Below are positions 11,140 through 21,373 of a stretch of DNA of 64,000 nucleotides, in pieces (position 1 is the first letter of the stretch; every line of letters starts with the position of its first letter). Made by a program: the position numbers and the translations under genes. The stretch comes from Cordia subcordata. Lineage: Eukaryota; Streptophyta; Magnoliopsida; Boraginales; Cordiaceae. The notes under the pieces are model-generated. The model searched no databases, was not told the origin of the DNA, and was given only the letters and a program-made list of their open reading frames with translations. Where the stretch lies: assembly GCA_028554755.1 (NCBI GenBank), contig JAPTOF010000019.1:3172001-3236000 (forward strand), read 5' to 3'.

Positions 11140-12944
11140 TGATGGTGAAACAAAGATTAGCCCTTCGACTGCTTCAAATTTACGCCTGAGGTGGAAATTT
11201 GAAGCAGGCAGAGACATAACTGCAACACCAGCAATATATGATAACAGAGTTTATTTTCCTAGCTGGAATGGTAACTCGTATGCAGTAAAAGCCTCTGATG
11301 GCTCTCTTGTCTGGCAACAAAACCTACAACAGTTAACTGGCCTTAACATGACAGCGTTTCTTGCAAATGTTACAACCTCAGACTATGTAGTGTCCAGAGC
11401 AACTCCAACAGTAGCTGATGATAAACTCATTGTTGGAATCTATGGACCAGCTGTGGTCATTGCAGTCGAACGAGCAACTGGGAAGCTCATATGGTCCACC
11501 AGGCTGGAAGATCATCCGGCCAGCGTTATAACAATGTCTGGCACCTATCACAATGGGTAAGGAGACAATCTTTATGAAAAATCTAATGAGCTTCGCTGTG
11601 AAGAAAGTATATTACTTGTGTGATCCATAACATGCCTTATTTCAGTAAAGGCATCTTTAAGCCACATTCGCCTACCAACATATAAGACAACACACAATTT
11701 GGAATATATTTGCATTAGTTATTACCTAACTTTTATAGATGATGGAAGTTCATTTGTTAAGCTTACTGTATAGAAATTTGACCGAAAACATGCAACATAA
11801 ATGCAGAGCTTTTTATGTGGGAACATCTTCACAAGAGGAAGGAGCTAGCATTGAGAATTGCTGCACCTTCCGAGGTAGCTTAAGCAAGTTAGATGTTCAA
11901 ACAGGTGCCATCATGTGGAAAACATACATGTTGCCTAACAACAATGGGACAAGAGGTGGCTATGCTGGGGCAGCCATATGGGGTAGCAGCCCTTCCATAG
12001 ATGCAGACAGAAATCTTGTCTACATTGCCACTGGAAATCTGTACTCCGTTCCTCAACGCATCGCTGATTGTCAGGAGAAACAGAATAATCAGACCTCGCC
12101 ATCGAGTTCAGACGAATGTATCGAGCCTGAGAACCATTCGAACTCTATTTTGGCCCTGGAATTGGATTCTGGAAATATCAAGTGGTATAGGCAGCTCGGT
12201 GGCTATGACGTTTGGATATTTGCATGCACAAATACTTCAACGCCCGGTTGCCCTCCAGGCCCCAACCCTGATGCTGATTTTGGAGAGGCACCAATGATGC
12301 TGAGTGTAGATGTCAATGGGACTGCACGAGATCTCGTTGTTACTGTCCAAAAAAGCAGATATGCATGGGCTTTAGCTCGCGACAACGGGACGTTGATTTG
12401 GTTCACAGTAAGTTAGCTTCATAATTTCATAAACTAGCATCTCACCAGCGGTATACATTTTTACTTCACAGAATGAGACGATTGTTGCAGGAGGCTGGTC
12501 CTGGAAGCGCCATTGGAGGCGGCACTTGGGGTGCAGCTACAGACGAGAGACGTGTATACCAACATTGCCAACGGCTACGGGTTAAACTTTGTTCTTAAAC
12601 CATCAAGTGAAGTCACTAATGGTGGTGGCTGGGTAGCAATGGATGCTCCAACAGGCGAGATCTTATGGTCGACTGCTGTTCCTGACAATGGCATGACGAA
12701 TCCTGTAACAGTTGCCAATGGCGTACTCTTTGCAGGTTCTACAAATTCATCAGGGCCTGTGTACGCCATTGATGCCAGGACTGGCAAAATATTATGGTCC
12801 TATGAGACCGGAGCCACTGTCTATGGTGGCGTGTCAGTTAGCAAAGGATGCATTTACGTAGGGCATGGATACAAGGTAAGTCTTGGAGCGTTTATACCAT
12901 CTTTTACTTCTGGTACATCTCTGTTCGCCTTCGGTGTAGAGTGA

Positions 12945-13751
12945 CAACTTATGGATGGACTGGAGATTCTGCTTAAAATCTCACACTAGCAACTTGGATC
13001 TTTCTCATGTGCCAAATAAAGACTTCTTGCATTATTCTGCGCTTCCTGCAATGTCTGAGGAAACCTTTCCATAGAAAAGAATCATATCACAGGATGCAGC
13101 TGACAATTAGCACTTTGTATGTAGTTGAAGTGTTTAACTTGAAAATAATAACAAACAATATGATAGATTTTTTGTTTGCATCCATGGCGGCCAGAAAGTA
13201 CAACCAATGCCTCGAGGGAATTAACACAATATTGAACCAACAGAGCATAAATTCAAAATCAAATCACCTCCTTAAAGTAATATTCTCCATATTCTCCTCT
13301 GTTGTTTCAGCAACTTGCAATCAAAAGCAGCTCTGATTAACCCAAGCGCCCCCCCCCCCAAAAAAAAAAAACAGAATTCTTGCGAGCTTGATTGTCATTG
13401 GCAATGATGTAAACCATCACTGATCGAAGTGAGTAAAAAGCTAATGGTATTCTGAATAGGTAATATATATTACCATGTATCTCGCAGTGCTGATAATGAA
13501 CCAGATGGTAAAGAATAAGCACACGTGATTTTAAATGAGATATTAAATGAAACACCAGAGATTCTGCGTCCAAGACTATACATAACATCTTAACATCCAT
13601 GAGAGTAAACACAGAAAGATGCAGAATATATAAAGAACTGTTTTCTTGGTTTCATGTTTTACAACAGACAGCAAAGAACCAAATGTAAACATGACTATGT
13701 AACTAACCACACATTAATTCCAGAACTCTTGGACCATTAGATTTTTAAACT
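12945..13751. other. Convergent intergenic region between dehydrogenase copy 2 and IQD
   Basis: The first 0.7 kb duplicates the flank of copy 1. A C-run followed by an A-run (about 13348-13371) is a homopolymer tract. The IQD 3' UTR, read leftwards, must lie in the right part. No additional gene is seen. Confidence 0.6.
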
Positions 13752-16700
13752 CTATCTCCTCCATCCTGGCTGAAGCACCTTATCTGAAAAGAAGATCACA
13801 GCAATTTCAGGTTAGCAGAGTCTCTTTTGATTTTAATGTGATTTTCAAGCATCTTATAACAAGTATATTACACCACATAATTTGAGTTCTATCTTTTCCC
13901 GAAATAGACATAATCTCTACCCACATCCCAAAGTTAGCTCTTGCCTCCACAGAGAAATCCCGAAACTAAACACAACATTTGAAAATTCAACAACTTCATA
14001 ACAAATGGAATCAATGAGCAATTATATTCGTGAAAAGGCTCAAAATTGGGACTGACGTATATACATATATATATATTCAAGAATGATAGTAGGAAGATTA
14101 GTTAACTCATAAAACTTCGACTAACTGCAGAATATGTGATGTATTATTACCATCTTTGGAGGATAACAGCGGTTTACTACTTTTATTTCCTCCTTTACCA
14201 TTTGCTTGCAATGGCTTATGCACCCGAGGTGATAAAGAGGCCAATTTACTATTGGTGGAGGATGGCAGAGAATGACGCCGGACAAAACCATTCTCAGTGC
14301 CATTCCCGTCTTCACCAAGCCTAGGAGACTGCCCTCTAAGCTTTGCTTTAGCAGATTCAGTTGCAGCCATATAACTGGGCAAGCTTGGCGTGTTCTGTGA
14401 GACATTCTCAGGATATTCCTGCTTTGCTGGTAGAGATCTCCTCCTCCTTGATTTCTGGTTTTCTTTGCTAGTCTGATCTTCCTTGGAGCTCAATTCGTCA
14501 CTTACTGTCTGACTGACCTCGACCTTCCCACTGTTCTCTGAATAATTTTCCTCAACAGGATGACCTTCCTGAATCACATTGACCTCTTCATCCACAGTCA
14601 ATGGCTCTGAAGGAGCGTCTGTTGCAGATAGCTTTGAAGGAGCTTCAGTTGAGGATATTTTTGGAGGAGCATCTGCCACAGATAACTTTGGAGGAGCTTC
14701 AGCTGAGGAAAGTTTTGCAGGAGTTTCTGTTGGAGATATTTTTGAAGGAGCTTCTGTAGAGGATTGATTTGGAGGAGCTTCTATCAAGGATTGCTTTGGA
14801 GGAGCTTCTGTCAATGATAGCTTTGAAGGATCTTCTGCTGAAGAAAGCTTTGAAGGAGCATCTGTTGAAGATGGCTTGTCCACAGTGACAGAAGGAACAT
14901 TTAGTTTCTCAGAAGAATTAACCCCTCCTTGGTCAGGAACACTTAGAGCAGGGAAACTGGACATGTTCCTTGGGCCCTCCTGTGCCTTCTCAGTTTCCAG
15001 TTCTGACTTTTCAGACACCATTGCTGTGGATGCAGAAACTTTCCTCAGACTACGTTTGACCCTCTCGAGTTCAGTTTGAGGCTGTTCCTGCACTGATTCT
15101 GTTTGATGGTTTACAATTTTCCTTACGTTTCTTTTGGGCTTCTCAATTTCTGAGGAATTGGATGCATTATTATCGCTATTTAAAACAATAGGAGCCTTCC
15201 TAACAGTTCGTCTAGATCTTCCTGTTGACGGCTCAACAGCTTGCGAGCTGGCTTGCTTTGGTTCAAACTTTGCATCGAGGATCTTTCTTGGTTGTGGAAG
15301 CGGGTCCCAGAAGCACAATAACGACCAACGTTCAAGCCAGTTCCAAGCAGAGTTTGGCTCAGCCAGATCATACTGAAGACTCAGGGGCATGGCAGTTGGC
15401 AATGATGCAAGAAGCTAAACAAGAAACAAAGAAATTCTATCACTAAGTAATAATCAGGTTCTAAAACACTGTAAAGCTATTTACTCATAGTTAGTCTCAC
15501 AATTATCATGAGCTACTCAATTATTACGAGCTAAGGATATCATATATTCTTTCAGCATCATAAAACCATAAAGTTTCTTTCTTGTTCAATCAACAGTGTG
15601 CATAATTGCATGAATCTGGAACTTTTTTGGACAATAGATCCCAAGAATGTGTAATATTTTCTTCTACTTTTCCCGTGGGACATTATTTTTCTAGACTGCT
15701 TAATTTTTTTACCAGGGTAGCAGTGTGAAGTATATAAGGCATCGTGTGACCCTACATGAGCAATGTTCTGGAGATATTCACTAAAATGGAGTGGTCCCCC
15801 AAGAGCCCCCGGTTCTTTGGAGAGTGTTCCCCCAAGAGCCCCTGGTTCTTTCTCCCAACTAAATCATTTGCTTATTATGTATAAAGACTCAAGTGACAAT
15901 AAAATCGAAAAATTACTGAAGATTGATTACCTTTCTAGCAAATTTATTCGTTGATAGCTTCTGTGATGGGTTAACTCCTAACAACTCCATCCTTTTGGTA
16001 TGCTGAAGAATGGGAAAAGAGTAGAAGAAAAAGAAAATACACAGTTTGTCAATGAAACAAGGAAACATAGAGTAGCAATGGCACCAAAGCCGTCAAACTC
16101 TATAGCTTGTGATACAATATACAGAACTACACTTAAGGCAACAATATTATCTGGAGGAAATGGAAAAGTAAAATTCAATCAAGAGGTTAATGTTGGATGT
16201 CACGTGTCATCTTAACCTCGAGATGATAATAAAAACCAGAGTCATGCCAAGAAAGGACTTAGAACACAAGAATGATAAGTTTTATAGTAAAACCAGTGGA
16301 GAGAAGAAACCAAGAGCATTGTGAGAGGCACCTGAAAAGAAAAATTAGCCTATAGGGAACAGAGCTTTGATGGTTCACTAGTGATATAACAGTACAAAAA
16401 GCAAACCATAGCCCATATATTAGTGATTGACAAAGTCAATAAAAGAAAGATAGTGAACTAACTGGTGAATTTAGCTATTTAGATGTTTATATTAACGACT
16501 GCTGGGAAACATGTCAAGTTCAGATATGCTACTTCACAAAGCAAAAAGAACCTAACCACTAACCAGAAAAAAGAAAATAAAACCCTGAGCAACTCATTCA
16601 AAGAGGTAGATGGGATGGAGGAAAGAGAAACATCTATGACATAAATCATTTAAATATTCACCTTGGTTTCATCAACTCTGTACTTCCCCTGCACTTGAAG

Positions 16701-17768
16701 CCCAGGATATAAAATCCGGACCTTCTGTCCACGCGCCAATGCCTGAAATTTAACTATTGCTTGCATGCAACGTAAAGTAGCAACAGCCTGCCTTCTCACC
16801 AAATGTCCACGAATAAGTGCTTGTAGCCTTATGATGCCTTTGAGAGCCCGGAACGCACGACGAGCCTTCAGAGTTAGGTCATGGAAACATTAAATATATA
16901 TTTAAAAGACACTGAAACCTAACAACTTGATGTCCTTTCAGTAGAGATCACTTTATGTATAAGTGATAGGCAAAAAAACAGAAAAGAAGAGACATAAAAG
17001 GACAGGGAGATACCCAAAAATGCCATCCAAGCAATTATTAGCAAACTTAAAAGTATCTATGATCAATCACAGCAACAAGATTCTTGAATGATATTAATCA
17101 GCACCAAATAGGCACTTAATATAGAAGAAGAAGATGATTGTTCATTATCTCCATTAATATATCATAGTTCTTCATCAGATCAGAAAGAGCAAGGCTTGAA
17201 GTGGTACCAAGTAGCCCCTAAAGGCTGCCTGTGCTTTTGTGGCAGCTTGCTCTTGCCTTGTTAACTTAGCACCCTCAGCTATAATCAATGTTGTGCTCAC
17301 TTGCAAATTCACACTTTCTCTGACAGGCAATGGAGCAGCTACATCACATGGTAAGCTGGCTGTTGTTCCCTGGTCCAGTTCCATCTTCTCTCCACCTCTA
17401 CCAGTATCCACGCACGACGGATGTGAGACCGTGGGAACTGGGTCTCCAGCTGATGTCTTGCTGGCAGCCTTTCTCTCAATCATGACATTCTTCATGAAAA
17501 AGTATACTTTAGAAACAAGTAACGAGTAATTACTAAACTATCAAGAAAGTTTGAATTGCAAATGTTAAGCTCCATAACATTATAGATTGGAAGTTTTACT
17601 GTTGGGCAACTGAGTCAGGCAAAGCAAATAATGAACTCACAATAATGCATACAAGTCAAATACATGTTGAACACTTAAGTAAATCATTCTTACTTTTGCT
17701 AAACTAGACTTGGAAGATTTCTTCCCAAAAAGAACAGTCTTGATCCATTTTGCAGGAGATTTCCCCAT
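13752..17768 (-). CDS. IQD31: IQ67-domain calmodulin-binding protein, IQD31-like
   Basis: Six exons (minus): 17768-17694, 17489-17208, 16865-16662, 16002-15931, 15414-14151 and 13783-13752. They total 1929 nt and give 642 aa. The N-terminus MGKSPAKWIKTVLFGKK and C-terminus KVLQPGWRR are IQD hallmarks. The IQ67 domain (about residues 100-170) has three IQ-type repeats: AQAAFRGYLARR, LQALIRGHLVRR and FQALARGQKVR. It is split by the family's conserved phase-0 intron after GYL. Exon 5 opens with LASLPTAMPLSLQYDLAEPN, typical of the IQD31 group. IQD proteins bind calmodulin and act as scaffolds, many on microtubules or the plasma membrane. Residues about 391-481 are ten 9-residue repeats. If the last intron is retained the protein ends a few codons later with an unrelated tail; the spliced form is preferred because it restores the family terminus. 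A 5' UTR exon lies near 18450-18530. Confidence 0.95.
14593..14862 (-). repeat. In-frame 27-bp coding minisatellite in IQD exon 5
   Basis: Ten tandem units of nine codons with consensus (E/D)APxKxSxx are seen, for example EAPPKLSVA, DAPPKISST and EAPSKLSAT. The units are acidic and rich in Pro and Ser, so this part is likely disordered. All units keep the reading frame. Confidence 0.9.
15795..15851. repeat. Short direct repeat in IQD intron 4
   Basis: Two copies of a roughly 24-bp C-rich motif (cccccaagagcccc then ggttcttt) start 33 bp apart at 15795 and 15828, differing at one base. No role is evident. Confidence 0.7.
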
Positions 17769-18651
17769 AGGTCTTGATGTCAAATGTCGTAGGACTTCAG
17801 TTCATGTCCTGCGCTACTTCAGCAAGAGCAAGCTCAATAAATACATCATAAAACACGTATCGTAAGACCATGAGGAACAAACATTCCGAAATAAGTATAA
17901 CCACCAGGACAGCTGAACAGGAAAACCTTTGAATTGTTCGTGGATTTCTCGATTACTTCCAATTCCAAGTCAGAACCACAAATTGATCAAAGGAGCAGCA
18001 AAAAAAAAAAAAAAATTGCATGTCATGGAATCAGTACTTCAATAACAATCTATTGCAACACTCATACATAAGCATAGAGTGAAAGATCAAATATATGAAC
18101 AACAAACATAAAAATTAGCTTAAGGCCAAACTCAATCAGCACACAAGCTCGTATATTATGCTGAAATCAAGTATTATTCTTTCAATTATAATCAGTACCA
18201 GACCACATACTCTACTAGAAAAGGTGTAAAAGTTAAAACAAAAATCAAGAACAAGAGGACAAAAGAAAACCAACAACGAAAATGACAACATTGACAAAAG
18301 TAAACCAAGAAAAAAAAATAATCAAAATAAACAGTGAAATTCAGCAAGATCTACACTTAAAAATAAAAACCGCAGTAAAGAGTAGAATGAAAAGATTTTT
18401 AAGAAATCACAGGGTGGGGGAGAAAAATGTGGTTCAGATCTGAGAGGTACCTGAAGAATTTGAGGTGGCTTTAAGATGCCAAGAAGCTAAGTGAATTCTG
18501 CACACGCCCCAAAATACAGAATACACACAACAGTTAGTTTAAAAAAGAGTGTAGAAAAACGAAGATGGATTGAGATTGAAGTAAAAATCACCATGGCCCA
18601 TACCTTGAGTTAGATTAGCTAGCTTTTACTCATGGACCAATGGACAATTGG

Positions 18652-18654
<3 letters not shown>

Positions 18655-18687
<33 letters not shown>

Positions 18688-18723
18688 AGATAGTGACTGA
18701 GTGAGTGTGTGTGTGTGTGTGTG
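18655..18723. repeat. (CT)n and (GT)n microsatellites upstream of IQD
   Basis: A (CT)n run (about 18655-18685) and a (GT)n run (about 18705-18723) lie about 0.1-0.2 kb upstream of the putative IQD 5' UTR. On the IQD strand these read as (GA)n and (AC)n. GA repeats are known binding sites of plant BBR/BPC factors, so a promoter role is possible but not shown. Confidence 0.8.
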
Positions 18724-19217
18724 GCTGGAGCGTGAATTATGGTTGTACTGTCGCTTTTGGGTGAAGTGCAGATAATGGTGAGGCAAACGGTGTCGTATTC
18801 TGGGGAATATTGGATTCTATGACAGATAAGCATCGGGTAAGGAATATTTTTTATGTTTGTTGTTTTTACTTATATTTTACTTTTCCATTTGTTTATTTTA
18901 GCAGATATTAATTTGGAGTGTTTTCCCAGAAATATCCCTCTAATGCTTTTTCTTTTTATGAATGTATTTAAGATTGAAATAAATGAGGTCCCAAGGTCTC
19001 AAGTGGCATCTTTAATCTTTGTACAATTATTATTACATAATGGACTAGCAATGATGTTTAATATGGTGGTTGTTTTTTGAATAATGACAAGAACTTTTAT
19101 CTTAAAAAATTAAATTTTAATATGTAACGTTTCAAATCTATCTTTAACAAAGAAATGGGCATATATTTAATGATGAAAATACCAAAAGAAAACTCAACTG
19201 TATAGTGCATTCTTTTA

Positions 19218-19254
<37 letters not shown>

Positions 19255-21050
19255 CCATTCTAATGGCTCGTTTGGATTGAATTTTTTTAAAATTAAAAAC
19301 TTTTGAAAAAGAGGTTTTATTTTAGAAGCTAAAAATTATTGTTTTCGAAAATAGTTAAAATTGAGTTTTTTTAGAATTTTTATTTTTTAAAAAAAATTAA
19401 TACAAACACTTCTTTCAAAAAAAGATGTACATTTTTCCAAAAAAAGAGTGTTTTTTTATAGCCAAAAAAAATCTAAATAGACTCTGAATGTTTGTTAATA
19501 CTTCAGTAAAAAGATTTTAATATTCTTGAGAATAAATTAATGATTGTAAAAACTTTATTTACTAATACTTAAAGTCGACACTGAACTATATAAAACCTAC
19601 CTTGGAACTGCAATCGTGACCATTCCTGGCAATCTTTTTTCTTTTTACAGTCTGGCTGCATTAAAAAGTATTATCTTAGAATCAAAACTTTTCTGAAAGA
19701 TGGTAAAGAAAAAAGAGATGTTAAAGCTTTCTGTGACTTCTAAAATTTACAGAAATCACAAATTAATGGGGGTAGGTTCCTTTTGGATGGTCATGACTGA
19801 AGACGTCCCGGCTGGTTCGCAACAATGCTTTTCTTGATTTAACGGTCTGGTCCCTACCGGTTCGATTAGGTGCACCAAACGTTATTCATGATGATGGGGG
19901 CTCCAAGGAAAATTACAAAGCAACGGACCACTTTCAAAAATATATTGTCCATTTCCTAATAGTGTTGTTGTGTTGGCCCCTACTTTCTAAATATGAAAGG
20001 ACTCACCTGCTTTTCCTACTCCTTGCTACTCTCTGCAACTCATTTTTTAACTTCTTAATGACTAATTTATGTGAAAGAGTTGAAATTTTTGCTCATCATT
20101 GCCAACTTGTGAGGCTTTCACGTGGTTGATCCATCTGCTCTCGAGCGAATGCCTCCTAATTGCTCATACAGACACCGACGCCACTACCTAATCATCATTT
20201 TAAAAGATGTTTCACTTCCCTTATATTTCTTTAATAAAACTAGAAGTTGGTCGAAGATATTCTCAATAGTGTAAACTCTAAAAGGTTGACGTAAACTAAA
20301 ATTTACAAATCAATCCACATATTTTTTGGTCTCGCAATACACATGCTTTATATGCAAGCCAAGTTAAGCTTACAGAATTCGTTCGCTCCCCTCCACAAGG
20401 ACTTTTGAGTGGTGGGCTGCAGCTCGGTGTCACACCATTAAGGAATTGATGATCATAGAGGAGTTATCCCAATAGAGGAATGCACGAGTTTGTCTTTTGC
20501 ATCAGTCATTTTACTCCCCAACGTCAAGAAATTCTCGTCCAAATCCATCTTTGGAAATGAAACCCAAGAGTACAATCCGATAAAAAGTAAGTTCCGAGGG
20601 GTCTAAGCAAGAACTAAAAGTAAAAAAGCTGACTGTGAAAAGCAGTAAAGAGAAATCATTTCGTTACAGCTTTTTTTACCATAAAATTGCGAGAGCCCGT
20701 GAGGGCAGCAACACAGTTTCCATCCCATGTGCTTCCAGGTCTGGGATGATGATAATAATAATAGACACCGACGATATGTCCGGCTGTACGCGTGCTTTTC
20801 TGTCTGACATTCAAAGACGGACAGTTACCTCTTACCAACTATAAGAGCAATATGCGAAGTAACTTCTAATATAACAATAAAAACGTGATTTACATAACAA
20901 TCATTACATGGAAAAGCAGACCCCCCCCCTTTTTTTTTACTGTTTCAGCTCAATAACTGAAAAAAGAATAGTAACCAACACATATAAGCAAGTTTTGGCC
21001 GTCACAATTATGCAATCTCCCAGAAGTAACTTTCAGAGTTCAGACACAAT
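18724..21050. other. Intergenic region between IQD and UBC2
   Basis: I see no gene. An (AT)n tract is at about 19225-19253. A small hAT-type MITE-like segment begins ctcgtttggattgaa (about 19266) and ends near 19490 with the inverted form. Moderately GC-rich DNA at about 20380-20800 gives only short open frames on both strands and no recognisable protein. Confidence 0.5.
19264..19490. mobile_element. hAT-type MITE-like element
   Basis: The left end ggctcgtttggattgaat and right end aaatctaaatagactc are imperfect inverted repeats around an A/T-rich core. The same type of termini recurs at 32751-32990, 43059-43298 and 52305-52535, which supports a dispersed non-autonomous family. Confidence 0.5.
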
Positions 21051-21056
21051 TTTATT
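21051..21056 (-). terminator. Candidate UBC2 poly(A) signal
   Basis: AATAAA on the minus strand lies about 320 bp past the UBC2 stop codon, within the usual range for a plant 3' UTR. It was chosen by position only. Confidence 0.35.
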
Positions 21057-21373
21057 TAGACGAGAAGTCGGTACTGTCTTGTCCACATCAATGGAGAAAC
21101 AAGAAAAAGATCCATAAAATTTAAGCAAATCGATACAAGAGATCATTCTGTACATTGAGTCCGACATCCGAGCAACAGAAGATACCAAGAGAAAGGCACT
21201 TTTAAGTCCCTACAAACACGTCTCATATTGACGACTCCTGCAACATAAGTTATTGCTGTAGCAATCATATTAAAGAGCCCTCCATAGATCCGCCGACAGT
21301 CCTACCAGGAGAGTGTACTGATATCAAGCTCCGACAGCTGACGATCTTCAATAGCCCAGCTTCAGTGGAATAT

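Larger units (their letters stand above)
3809..12944 (+). pseudogene. Polyvinylalcohol-dehydrogenase-like (PQQ beta-propeller) pseudogene, copy 2, split by an LTR retrotransposon
   Basis: The exons are 3809-3861 joined across the inserted element to 11140-11556, then 11807-12407 and 12491-12944 (TGA), all with GT-AG borders. The split exon reads DWLNHGGNTYNRRYA before the element and DGETKISPSTASNLRLRWKF after it, and removing one TSD copy restores the frame. The rest shows PQQ-propeller signatures: ITATPAIYDNRVYFPSWNGN, YAVKASDGSLVW, IVGIYGPAVVIAVERATGKL and WVAMDAPTGEILWS. A 2-bp deletion relative to copy 1 near 12549-12553 shifts the frame just after GAATDERR. The reading resumes with VYTNIAN in another frame and runs to the stop. 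Poly(A) signal AATAAA is at 13015-13020. The signal-peptide exon was not found. Apart from the insertion and the 2-bp deletion the exons are open, so inactivation may be recent. Confidence 0.92.

Noticed and set aside
14136..15446. Several plus-strand open frames opposite IQD exon 5, including Val/Ala/Ser repeats
   Set aside because: They are antisense shadows of the IQD coding sequence; the repeated look comes from the 27-bp minisatellite.
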